In this document: positions 8,941 through 15,037 of the stretch, in pieces | Numbering within the stretch: position 1 is the stretch's first letter | Layout of the letters: every line of letters starts with the position of its first letter | Virus record (IMG/VR): IMGVR_UViG_3300001589_000275 | Span: 1-20,263 of that record | DNA from: a virus | Strand: one strand, 5' to 3' | DNA length: 20,263 bases | Made by a program: the position numbers and the translations under genes | The notes under the pieces: generated by a model | Database searches by the model: none | What the model saw: the letters and a program-made list of their open reading frames with translations, nothing else | What the model was told of the DNA's origin: nothing

Positions 8941-8956
8941 CTGCGCTCCGTGCTAA

Positions 8957-9079
8957 TTAGCTAGTCCGCTTTTTAGATTCAGTCCTAGTAGACGTGCGCT
9001 TCTTGGCAGCAACTCGCTTGCCTGCGCCCTTACGTTTTGCACTGGGACGCTTGTTGGAACCCTTTGCTGCTTTAGGCAT
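8957..9079 (-). CDS. 40-aa Lys/Arg-rich mini-protein
   Basis: A 40-codon frame from ATG at 9079 to TAA at 8957. The product (MPKAAKGSNKRPSAKRKG..., ending ESKKRTS) has 10 Lys and 6 Arg, with a single acidic residue, so it resembles a histone tail. It has no predicted fold. It is the last of five consecutive basic mini-genes and precedes the 208-aa virion gene. The start sits 3 nt after the stop of the 43-aa gene. Upstream purines (GTAAGAAGTAAAC) serve as a weak ribosome site, nearly the same as that of the 43-aa gene. Likely nucleic-acid binding; the precise role is unknown. Confidence 0.72.
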   Translation of the reverse strand: MPKAAKGSNKRPSAKRKGAGKRVAAKKRTSTRTESKKRTS

Positions 9080-9081
9080 GT

Positions 9082-9213
9082 TTACTTCTTACCCTTCTTC
9101 ATTGGCTTCTTCGTGCCATTTTTCACAACCATATTTTTCTTCGGCATAGCCTTGCCCTTGCCCTTGGGTGGTCTTCCAACTTGTTTTCCGTATGTACCTT
9201 TGCCTTTTGGCAT
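9082..9213 (-). CDS. 43-aa MPKGKGTYG-type basic mini-protein
   Basis: A 43-codon frame from ATG at 9213 to TAA at 9082. The start, MPKGKGTYGKQVGRPPKGKG, is the hallmark of a tiny protein that recurs next to head genes of many marine and enteric phages. It contains 15 Lys, 1 Arg and no acidic residue. VGRPPKGKGK resembles an AT-hook core (GRP flanked by basic residues), suggesting minor-groove DNA contact. It ends 3 nt ahead of the 40-aa gene and begins 3 nt after the 95-aa gene. Function is not established; DNA condensation or an assembly/packaging factor are both possible. Confidence 0.8.
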   Translation of the reverse strand: MPKGKGTYGKQVGRPPKGKGKAMPKKNMVVKNGTKKPMKKGKK

Positions 9214-9216
9214 GTC

Positions 9217-9504
9217 TTACTTCTTTCCACAATTGCAGTCCCACTTACGCAGGGCTTTGTTGATACGACTGTCCGGATCTCTTGCTGTCTTCTCGCTTGT
9301 CAATCGGGACTTCATTCCGCACATACGTGCACAAAATGACTTTCTACGACTAGCAGACTTCTTGCTGGTCTTTGCTTTCTTTGCACTCACTGGCGGCTTC
9401 AGTGTACCGCCGGTTTGCTTTTTGTAACTTGCTCGTCCTTTAGCGTTCAGGCCACCGGATTTGTTTTGGCCTTCTTTGCGCTGCCATGCTGCTGACTTTG
9501 CCAT
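9217..9504 (-). CDS. DUF6321-like basic protein
   Basis: 95 aa. The N-terminus MAKSAAWQRKEGQNKSGGLN with the following AKGRASYKK, TGGTLKPPV is the signature I know as DUF6321, common in marine phages. The middle is Lys/Ser-rich (SAKKAKTSKKSASRRK), then SFCARMCGM and a C-terminal WDCNCGKK. The four cysteines (C58, C62, C90, C92) could form a metal site; the copies I recall usually read 'SFxARMxGM', so the Cys are a notable difference. ATG at 9504 shares a base with the upstream TAA (TAATG), and AAGGAAGAAG lies just upstream. Role unknown; very basic, so probably DNA-associated in the particle or packaging. Confidence 0.82.
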   Translation of the reverse strand: MAKSAAWQRKEGQNKSGGLNAKGRASYKKQTGGTLKPPVSAKKAKTSKKSASRRKSFCARMCGMKSRLTSEKTARDPDSRINKALRKWDCNCGKK

Positions 9505-9746
9505 TACTTCTTCTTCCTTCTTTTGCCGCTCGCAGTAATAGGGTATTTGATACGAGCAGGTCCAGTTTTTCTTGCAGCGGCCTTTTTCTTTTCTGCGGAT
9601 GTCATTTTATCCGCAACTTTTTTCGGCCTGCAACTTGGGTAGGGCCTATTGGACCCTTTTGCAGATTTGCGGCCACAGGGTTTGCCTGTTTTGATGTCTA
9701 CCCATTCTTCAGCAAACCACTTCTTAAGTCCCTTTTTTGCAGCCAT
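9504..9746 (-). CDS. DUF5872-like basic protein
   Basis: 80 aa from ATG at 9746, which overlaps the upstream TGA (TGATG). A TTG one codon earlier is not needed. MAAKKGLKKWFAEEWVDI, then GKPCGRKSAKGSNRPYPSC and RPKKVADKMTSAEKKKAAARK, match the conserved core I know as DUF5872, shared by marine phages and some algal giant viruses. C24 and C39 lie in the invariant CGRxSAxGSxRxYPxC stretch. The C-terminus (PARIKYPITASGKRRKKK) is strongly basic. Function not known. It forms a pair with the following-listed 50-aa protein, with which it commonly co-occurs. Confidence 0.85.
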   Translation of the reverse strand: MAAKKGLKKWFAEEWVDIKTGKPCGRKSAKGSNRPYPSCRPKKVADKMTSAEKKKAAARKTGPARIKYPITASGKRRKKK

Positions 9747-9898
9747 CAATACTTGCCGCCGCGCTTTTTATAGGTCTTTACAAGCCAAGCGTTTGCGTAA
9801 GCCGAAGGATAAACATCAAACTTCTTTTTGGCCTCAGCCTTCACGCTGGAATACAAGGCTTTGTTTTTAGGAGTAGGGCTGGCGCTTTTCTTTGACAT
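9746..9898 (-). CDS. 50-aa protein of YPSAYANAWLVKTYKKRGG type
   Basis: A 50-codon frame from ATG at 9898 to TGA at 9746, sharing a base with the next ATG (TGATG). The product ends KFDVYPSAYANAWLVKTYKK followed by RGGKY, a motif that I recognise from small phage proteins and from virion-associated proteins of algal giant viruses, often next to or fused with DUF5872. The N-terminus (MSKKSASPTPKNKALYSSVK) is basic and flexible. Predicted helical and DNA-binding. Two nt separate it from the stop of the 57-aa acidic gene. No exact family name is claimed. Confidence 0.82.
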   Translation of the reverse strand: MSKKSASPTPKNKALYSSVKAEAKKKFDVYPSAYANAWLVKTYKKRGGKY

Positions 9899-9900
9899 GT

Positions 9901-10074
9901 TCATTCATCCTCTTCATCGTCCTCGTCGTCGTCAACGGGGACAATCATTAAAGTATCCATAGCTATTTCAAATAAAACGCCCGAAACTTGCCATTTATCT
10001 AAATCGAACTCAGTCTGCCAGTAATTAACATGCTTCTGCAACTCTGTTTTCATTTTCTGAGCAGGCGTAATCAT
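9901..10074 (-). CDS. 57-aa protein with acidic tail
   Basis: 57 aa from ATG at 10074, which makes an ATGA overlap with the stop of the metallophosphoesterase gene. An alternative upstream start inside that gene is less likely. The first part is helical (MITPAQKMKTELQKHVNYWQ), followed by a beta-like segment WQVSGVLFEIAMDTLMIVPV. The end is VDDDEDDEEDE, ten acidic residues out of eleven. It lies directly before five very basic mini-proteins. An acidic partner that keeps them soluble or off DNA before packaging is a tempting idea but is inference only. Family not recognised. Confidence 0.72.
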   Translation of the reverse strand: MITPAQKMKTELQKHVNYWQTEFDLDKWQVSGVLFEIAMDTLMIVPVDDDEDDEEDE

Positions 10075-10850
10075 GGGTTCATCCTCAAAAGCTCTGCGTC
10101 CCAGCACTTCCCGTTCAAGCGAGAGGGGCGGTCCCATATGCACTCTACAACAATAATTGCAGCGCCCCACATACTTGTGTCTTTACGTTTGGCGTAATTA
10201 GGCTTAAGAGGGCCACAAGTCCCTACGTTTGCATACCAGAATGGCAGTGGCACTTTTTTTGTACGCATCGCTTGGGTGGGTTTTATTGGCCTATGTGTGT
10301 GGCCTCTTACTGTAAGGCCGTGGGGGATCCAGCCTGCGCACTGCATCATCTGCAATCCTTCTAGTTCATCACTAGACATTGAACAATCAAACCCGTGGTA
10401 GAAAAGGCATTGCCCGACTTTATAGATACCCTTGCGGGACTTCTCGTAAGGAACCCAATGCCATTGTTGAAACTCGTCACCAAAATCGGGATGGTTTCTC
10501 CAATCAACCAAGCTCCTGAGTGGCCTCGGGATCCTACGTGGATCCGCTGCAAGGATGTTGTCGTCGTGATTCCCTGTACATATCCACCTATTGCAACTAC
10601 TAGGTAACACTTCTCTCAAAGACCGAAGAAGGTTTGCACCGTGCTCGTATTCATCTGAAAGACTATGCATGTCCTCGTTTGGGTGTACAGATGCAGCACT
10701 CGATTCAAACACATCCCCCAAGTGACCAAAGTGCGTCAATCCAGAAATATTAGACAGTGTGTCCAATACCCACTTCTGTGTTTCAGGAGGTGTAAATGGT
10801 GAATGAGTGCATGAAATTGCTGCTATTTTAGCCTTCTTTCGATCACTCAT
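10071..10850 (-). CDS. Calcineurin-like metallophosphoesterase, first motif Asp replaced by Cys
   Basis: 259 aa, the usual size for phage calcineurin-like phosphoesterases that hydrolyse phosphate esters using two metal ions. Motifs in order: SCTH (C14, H16) where DxH is expected, GHLGDVFE (D46), TGNHDDN (N94, H95), YHGF (H152) and RGHTH (H184, H186). All except the first Asp are intact. The family is widespread in phages and its substrate is generally unknown. ATG at 10850; the stop overlaps the acidic 57-aa gene by ATGA. It lies between the membrane-protein cluster and the structural cluster. The Cys14 substitution may alter metal binding or mark a phage subfamily; I cannot tell which. Confidence 0.85.
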   Translation of the reverse strand: MSDRKKAKIAAISCTHSPFTPPETQKWVLDTLSNISGLTHFGHLGDVFESSAASVHPNEDMHSLSDEYEHGANLLRSLREVLPSSCNRWICTGNHDDNILAADPRRIPRPLRSLVDWRNHPDFGDEFQQWHWVPYEKSRKGIYKVGQCLFYHGFDCSMSSDELEGLQMMQCAGWIPHGLTVRGHTHRPIKPTQAMRTKKVPLPFWYANVGTCGPLKPNYAKRKDTSMWGAAIIVVECIWDRPSRLNGKCWDAELLRMNP

Positions 10851-10870
10851 AATGTTGCCCCTGTTGCAAA

Positions 10871-11020
10871 TTACTTTTTACAGCAATCCTTTTGGTTGCA
10901 TTTGCACACTCTTTCCATGTCTTTTCTAAGTGACCTGACAAGTGTGTAATAAACCAAAACCCAAGAAATTAAAGGTGCTGCTGTAGTTTCAGCGATCTGT
11001 GTCAATGATTGAGGATCCAT
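10871..11020 (-). CDS. 49-aa single-TM membrane protein (holin-like candidate)
   Basis: 49 aa from ATG at 11020 with AAGGA about 6 nt upstream. A longer frame from 11089 would overlap the 35-aa gene and lacks such a site. It has one hydrophobic helix, AAPLISWVLVYYTLVRSL, then a basic, Cys-containing tail (RVCKCNQKDCCKK). The short N-terminus is polar (MDPQSLTQIAETT). Small one-TM proteins with a charged tail next to other membrane mini-proteins are typical of phage lysis regions, where they act as holins or antiholins. That role is inferred. The cysteine-rich tail (C40, C42, C46, C47) is odd. Confidence 0.65.
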   Translation of the reverse strand: MDPQSLTQIAETTAAPLISWVLVYYTLVRSLRKDMERVCKCNQKDCCKK

Positions 11021-11028
11021 TTTTTTCC

Positions 11029-11136
11029 TTAACTGCCAAGCACTTTGCGAACCAAAGACATGAATTGATCTTTGAATACGACTCCACAAACAAAACTAAT
11101 TGCTGCCAAGCCAAAAATTAGGGCGATGTCAATCAC
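11029..11136 (-). CDS. 35-aa single-TM mini-protein
   Basis: A 35-codon frame with a GTG start at 11136, overlapping the end of the 124-aa gene by 8 nt. AAGG lies 7 nt upstream of the GTG. The product (MIDIALIFGLAAISFVCGVV then FKDQFMSLVRKVLGS) is one hydrophobic helix followed by an amphipathic basic segment. It ends 8 nt before the ATG of the 49-aa gene. It fits a tiny membrane protein of the lysis cluster, but such short frames can be chance. The overlap, ribosome site and TM pattern together make it more likely than not. Confidence 0.5.
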   Translation of the reverse strand: MIDIALIFGLAAISFVCGVVFKDQFMSLVRKVLGS

Positions 11137-11503
11137 GGTGTTGCCTTTCTAGAAGAATTTGTTTGATCACTTTATATGTCCACGCAGCAGAGATGCAGCC
11201 AGTAAAGATTACCAGTGGATAAAAAAGATAATCATCATACTTCGCTACCATGTAATTCAAAACCGTCAAAATCAAGCCGCCAATTACTGGATACCAACCA
11301 CGCGCACCCTTGGTCACGACAAGAAGAGCCATGCCAGCAAGAAGACATAAGCCGCCGATAACACTCAAGACACTTAGTGGTTGTGATTTTGCCACATCAC
11401 TGGCTGCTGACAAAGCGGTATCGCTACCTGTTGGGGTAAGCATCATGGACCGGCACCCTGAAACCATGAGAAAGATCAGGGTTGGTATAGCAACTTTAAT
11501 CAT
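11129..11503 (-). CDS. Lipoprotein-signal membrane protein with three further TM segments
   Basis: 124 aa from ATG at 11503 with AAAGGA nine nt upstream. The N-terminus MIKVAIPTLIFLMVSGCRSM is a lipoprotein signal with a VSGC lipobox (C17). Three more hydrophobic helices follow: about residues 43-63 (SVLSVIGGLCLLAGMALLVV), 69-86 (WYPVIGGLILTVLNYMVA) and 92-112 (LFYPLVIFTGCISAAWTYKV). The combination of a lipid anchor and several TM helices is uncommon. Its place in a cluster of small membrane proteins suggests lysis (holin or spanin-like), though it does not match a canonical spanin. Family not recognised. It overlaps the next mini-gene by 8 nt. Confidence 0.75.
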   Translation of the reverse strand: MIKVAIPTLIFLMVSGCRSMMLTPTGSDTALSAASDVAKSQPLSVLSVIGGLCLLAGMALLVVTKGARGWYPVIGGLILTVLNYMVAKYDDYLFYPLVIFTGCISAAWTYKVIKQILLERQHRD

Positions 11504-11526
11504 GCTTCGGTTAGTCCTTTTTTTGT

Positions 11527-11793
11527 TCAGCGAGTTTGGGATTCAAGTTGTTGCAACCTTGCCTTGAGGTCGGCAATGTTTTCATTATGCTTAGAATCGT
11601 TAGCTTCAGATAGGACTTGGGACTTGACTAGGTCTTGGGATATAGAACTCAGTTGAGTAATTTGCATCCCGTGAAATGTAATTTCTTGGTCACGGCGGCC
11701 CATTGAGAGAAATACACCAGCCGCCGCCGCTGTAATCACAATTGTCTGTACCGCTGCCCACATGTTAGGAGAGCCATTCTTGTTATGGTCCAT
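11527..11793 (-). CDS. N-anchored coiled-coil membrane protein (i-spanin- or holin-like candidate)
   Basis: 88 aa from ATG at 11793. A short polar N-terminus (MDHNKNGSPN) precedes one TM helix (MWAAVQTIVITAAAAGVFLS). The rest is a soluble helix with coiled-coil character (ITQLSSISQDLVKS, NENIADLKARLQQLESQ). This topology is that of an inner-membrane spanin subunit, or of XhlA-type lysis accessory proteins. It is the first gene after the rusA terminator, so it begins the late transcript. The ribosome site is weak. The next gene, with a lipobox, could be the outer partner, but its extra TM helices make a standard spanin pair doubtful. Confidence 0.7.
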   Translation of the reverse strand: MDHNKNGSPNMWAAVQTIVITAAAAGVFLSMGRRDQEITFHGMQITQLSSISQDLVKSQVLSEANDSKHNENIADLKARLQQLESQTR

Positions 11794-11844
11794 ATTTCAT
11801 CACTTGCTGTACTTATTATTAAACACTGGGTGGGCTATGTGCAC

Positions 11845-11894
11845 AAAAAGAAGAGGCCCCCTATCTACCAAATCGGCATCAAGGGGGCCCCTCT
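11845..11894 (-). terminator. Intrinsic terminator after rusA
   Basis: Arms AGAGGCCCCCT (11852-11862) and AGGGGGCCCCTCT (11882-11894) pair over 11 bp with a 2-nt bulge and a 19-nt loop. On the minus strand the hairpin is followed by TTCTTTTT (plus strand 11845-11852, overlapping the hairpin base). It lies between rusA and the membrane-protein cluster and should end the replication/recombination transcript. The plus strand has no matching T-tract, so it is one-directional. Confidence 0.82.
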
Positions 11895-11913
11895 CATGGA
11901 GATATTCCAAATG

Positions 11914-12300
11914 TCATTCAACGGGCCAAATTTTTATACGAACTTTTTTTTGACCGTCATCGCTTTTTTGTTGGTGCACTTTCAATACCACGTGTGATGG
12001 GTCATCGTCCATGATGACAGAAAGTCCTTTTTTGAAACGGCCCTTTGGTTTTTTTAGAGCATCTATGAGCAATTTGCATGAGGCATATAAATTGTCAAGG
12101 TCCATGCCTCTTTGCCGGAAGCCCCAGAGCCTCGTTATTTCCAAATTCACCTGTCCCTCGAACACAGGGAGCGGCCTCCCATAAGCCCAAATCAGGTCTC
12201 TTGCCTTGTCAAACTCACGCATTCTGGTGCGGTAGTGCATTCGCAATAATTTATTGTGACTGACTATTTCATATGGAATCTCTACTTGCCACTCATCCAC
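11914..12300 (-). CDS. rusA: RusA-family Holliday junction resolvase
   Basis: 128 aa, close to E. coli RusA in length. It cleaves four-way DNA junctions as a homodimer. GMDLDNLYASCKLLIDAL supplies D67, D69 and K76, and VIMDDDPSHV supplies D98/D99, matching the three-Asp-plus-Lys active site in order and spacing. The start is a GTG at 12300 that overlaps the primase stop by 8 nt, with GGAG about 10 nt upstream; ATG at residue 21 is too late to keep the fold. It is the last gene of the recombination operon, followed by a terminator, and would resolve branched intermediates made by the Bet/helicase system before packaging. Confidence 0.9.
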   Translation of the reverse strand: MDEWQVEIPYEIVSHNKLLRMHYRTRMREFDKARDLIWAYGRPLPVFEGQVNLEITRLWGFRQRGMDLDNLYASCKLLIDALKKPKGRFKKGLSVIMDDDPSHVVLKVHQQKSDDGQKKVRIKIWPVE

Positions 12301-13090
12301 TTTGTATCAGCTCCAAAACATCTGACTTCGTTGCACCATTACGATACCACTCACGAAAATCTTTGTCTGGTGGCACGATGATTTTAACCATTGGGCAGAA
12401 GGTTTTGAGTCTGTCTTGCAACTTTCTCGCGCCATCCAAACCGGGCCCATCTTGGTCGGCAACAATAGTAACAGGCTTTTTTGCAAGGCACTCTACTAGA
12501 AGCTGAGTCCCCCCAAGGCAAGATGGTCTCCCAACCGCAGAGAACCCAAGATCCAAAGCGGCTGCTGTGTCGGTTGGCCCTTCGCAAACCAAAACACCCT
12601 TGACCTCATCATCCCAGTTGTTTGGTAGGAAAAGGCCCTGCTTGCTACCCCTGACGGCAAACTTCTTGCCTGTCCTTGTTCTAATGCGAACCCCAATAAC
12701 CCTTCTTCTGTGCCTGAACATGGGGAAAGTCATACCGTTGTTTGATGACGACCAGCCTATGAACAGCCGCTTGAGAGAAGCAGGTGTAACCCCTAGTTCT
12801 CCACCTAACTCAATCAAGTTATCATCAGTCATTGCGTGTATGTTTTTCTTAGCCATCATCGCAATCACGCTGTTGTGTTCAGGTAGCTCGCTCTTCCATT
12901 CAGGATTGGTTTTCTCGTACTTGCCCGGTATCAGGACGTGGAGATACCCGCTGCCTTCTATGTATTTTTTACTACCGTCTTCTATGCGTGGGCAAATGAC
13001 AGCACTATTATCTTTTGCAATCAAGCACCAATCTGTTTTCTTGCAAACAGGGCAGGGCCTATTCTTTTCTGCTCGTCCCCATTCACTCAT
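12293..13090 (-). CDS. TOPRIM primase-like protein with N-terminal zinc finger
   Basis: 265 aa. An N-terminal zinc-binding set is visible: C13xxC16, C22 and C33 (CPVCKKTDWC...ICPR). A TOPRIM domain follows at about 160-260: VLVCEGPTDT with E170 and TIVADQDGPG with D212 and D214, the residues that bind Mg2+ in DnaG-type primases. The protein is shorter than DnaG and lacks a helicase domain, so it probably makes primers together with a separate helicase. A nearby basic stretch (FPMFRHRRRVIGVRIR) resembles the linker region of phage primases. It overlaps the RadD-like helicase by ATGA and rusA by 8 nt. Confidence 0.85.
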   Translation of the reverse strand: MSEWGRAEKNRPCPVCKKTDWCLIAKDNSAVICPRIEDGSKKYIEGSGYLHVLIPGKYEKTNPEWKSELPEHNSVIAMMAKKNIHAMTDDNLIELGGELGVTPASLKRLFIGWSSSNNGMTFPMFRHRRRVIGVRIRTRTGKKFAVRGSKQGLFLPNNWDDEVKGVLVCEGPTDTAAALDLGFSAVGRPSCLGGTQLLVECLAKKPVTIVADQDGPGLDGARKLQDRLKTFCPMVKIIVPPDKDFREWYRNGATKSDVLELIQSG

Positions 13091-14739
13091 GGCCTTCTCC
13101 AGTTGTTGGCAGCTATTTGGTCTATCAACTTGCCCGCCTGCTCGAAGGTTTGTTGGCCATCGTAACCATGCTTTCTAAGCAACTTGGCCTGCTTGTAAGT
13201 GCACTTACCCTCTTTCTTTCTGTTTATGATTTCCTTGAACAACAACCGTTGCGTGTGGTTGTCAATCTTGTTGGTGTCAATGCTATTTCTTTCGAGCAAC
13301 TGTTGTTGCCCATGAGTAAGTGGCGGGGCCCCTGCGTAAATACGCGTTGGGGCTGCAATTTGTAGTACATCAAAAGGATTGTGATCTAGAGCTTTGTAAC
13401 TTACTTCAGCCTTAATCGAATCACGCTTCTTTTTCTGAGCCAACTCCGCCTGAATAACCTCCTCTTCTCTCTCAGCGGCTTCAAGCATCTCAATGACATC
13501 CATTGGGGTTGACTCTTCTTGCTCAGTCTGTTCCTTGACGCGCTGGACTGCGGCCTCTGAATAATCACCGCCCAGTATGTCCGCCGCATAAATAAGCTCG
13601 TGCTTCCCAGCGTTACCAACAAAGTCAACCACCTCACAGTGCGGCTTGGAGCTTCCGAGGATAGCCTCCCTGCGGTCCTGCATTGCCTGTGACCCATCGT
13701 GAAGAGGAAGGTGGGCAATGGCTTCATACTCTGGCCTCGTGCCCCTGCCGACCATTTGGGCGTAAAGCGACCGAGAGCTGGTTGGCCGCGCCATAACTAT
13801 GACTGAAACACCGGGATCATCAAAGCCTTCGACGGTGATGCCGACATTCACCAAGAACTGAAAGTTGGCTTTGGCAAAGTCAGCAACCGCCGCTGCCCGC
13901 ATGTCCTTTGGTGTCTTGCCAGAAATCATTCTTGCGCAACCCGGCTTATGCCTGTTTAGGATTTCAGAGATCCTGTCGGCATGTGCAACACTACTTGCAA
14001 ACACAATTGTCTTACGGTCGCCTGCAATTTCTAGTGTCGGTGTAACCACCCCGTGCAGGTTCTTTTCATACTCCATCACCTCTGCCAACTGACGCTGGTT
14101 CAAATCTCCAGCAACCTTGTTGACTCGGCTGAAATCCAATGACTCAACCCGGACAATGGTTTGTTTGATTGGCACCAACCAGCCCGCGTTTATTGCATCT
14201 TTGATTTGGTATTGATATGCCACTTCCTCAAACACTTGCCCCAATGCCTTGTTGTCAGATCTGTCTGGTGTCGCGGTCACACCCAGCAACTTGCATTTCG
14301 TGTTCTTCTGGAAGTGATTTGCCACAGACCTGTAACTGCTTGCAATTGCATGGTGGCACTCATCAATCACTAACAAGGAAAACTCAGACGGGTCGAACCT
14401 AAGAAATCTTTTGCCAAGGTAGTTTTTAGCGTTCAGTGTTTGGACGCTTGCAACAACCACCTTAGACTTCATTCCTATGAACGGTTCAAAACTCTTCTCC
14501 TCCGCCATTTCTATAGCAGGCGGCTCACCTGTCATGCTTTCAATTTTCTTGGCGGCCTGCCTGATTAACTCTTCACGATGAGCGATGACCATACACCTTT
14601 TAGATGCAAGCCTGATCGCTTCGGAAAAAACTATTGTCTTGCCACACCCAGTTGGGAGCACAATGACGGCACTGTTTTTTTGCTGCAATGTTGCAATGCA
14701 ACCATTAACAGCATTCTGCTGATACTCTCGCAAACGCAT
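13087..14739 (-). CDS. SF2 DEAD/DEAH-box helicase, RadD/SSL2-like
   Basis: 550 aa from ATG at 14739, with GGAGG five nt upstream; an in-frame ATG at 14751 lacks a ribosome site. It starts MRLREYQQNAVNG. SF2 motifs: LPTGCGKT (K34), IAHREELIRQ, VIDECHHA (D126), VTATPDR (155-160), then motif V EGFDDPG and motif VI QMVGRGTRP. These are as in RadD, UvsW and Ssl2-type DNA helicases, which unwind or remodel branched DNA with ATP. The C-terminus has two related ~35-aa units: LTHGQQQLLERNSID...and CTYKQAKLLRKHGYDGQ. These look like a duplicated small helical module found at the ends of phage helicases. It could serve as replicative helicase or as branch migrator. Confidence 0.9.
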   Translation of the reverse strand: MRLREYQQNAVNGCIATLQQKNSAVIVLPTGCGKTIVFSEAIRLASKRCMVIAHREELIRQAAKKIESMTGEPPAIEMAEEKSFEPFIGMKSKVVVASVQTLNAKNYLGKRFLRFDPSEFSLLVIDECHHAIASSYRSVANHFQKNTKCKLLGVTATPDRSDNKALGQVFEEVAYQYQIKDAINAGWLVPIKQTIVRVESLDFSRVNKVAGDLNQRQLAEVMEYEKNLHGVVTPTLEIAGDRKTIVFASSVAHADRISEILNRHKPGCARMISGKTPKDMRAAAVADFAKANFQFLVNVGITVEGFDDPGVSVIVMARPTSSRSLYAQMVGRGTRPEYEAIAHLPLHDGSQAMQDRREAILGSSKPHCEVVDFVGNAGKHELIYAADILGGDYSEAAVQRVKEQTEQEESTPMDVIEMLEAAEREEEVIQAELAQKKKRDSIKAEVSYKALDHNPFDVLQIAAPTRIYAGAPPLTHGQQQLLERNSIDTNKIDNHTQRLLFKEIINRKKEGKCTYKQAKLLRKHGYDGQQTFEQAGKLIDQIAANNWRRP

Positions 14740-14761
14740 AACCACCTCCATGAATGGTGTG

Positions 14762-15037
14762 CTATTGCTTGAAGGTATTTTTTACTTCGACTGCCGCAAC
14801 AACGTTGTCAACAAGTTGCTGCCCAAGTTCGTCATATGACGGGTTCTCTTGAAGCTCAACGGCCCAGACATGTACCAGCCGCATAAGGACGGCAAGGACT
14901 TCCCTGTGCCTAGCGTCTTCAGAAGCGTCCATCGCTCTCATCAATGAAACCCACTTTGAAAGAGCTATCAGAACTACGCCGGGAGAAGTACTCTCTTCAA
15001 TCGGCGTGTCAAAATACTCTTCAAGACTTGATTCCAT
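14762..15037 (-). CDS. 91-aa mostly helical protein of unknown function
   Basis: 91 aa from ATG at 15037, overlapping the 257-aa gene by 17 nt and ending 22 nt before the helicase start. The N-terminus is acidic (MESSLEEYFDTPIEESTSPG). Then come amphipathic helices (VVLIALSKWVSLMRAMDASE, REVLAVLMRLVHVWAVELQE). No Cys, TM or catalytic motif. It is probably a small protein-binding or DNA-replication accessory factor, given that every neighbour in this operon acts on DNA. Family not recognised. Confidence 0.7.
   Translation of the reverse strand: MESSLEEYFDTPIEESTSPGVVLIALSKWVSLMRAMDASEDARHREVLAVLMRLVHVWAVELQENPSYDELGQQLVDNVVAAVEVKNTFKQ

Noticed and set aside
11794-11843. Possible promoter for the membrane-protein genes, around AATAATAAG on the minus strand
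   Set aside because: A-T-rich but no convincing -35 at correct spacing. A late promoter is expected after the terminator but cannot be supported from the sequence.
11895-11996. Plus-strand mini-frame with a GGAG site (MEIFQMSFNGPNFYTNFFLT...) and one hydrophobic helix, overlapping the 3' end of rusA
   Set aside because: It is the only plus-strand candidate with a ribosome site, but it lies antisense to rusA and has no visible promoter. Chance is more likely.
12567-13178. Long plus-strand open frame (203 codons) opposite the primase and helicase genes
   Set aside because: It is fully antisense to two genes with clear family motifs, and its product has no recognisable domain; it reflects codon bias of the real strand.
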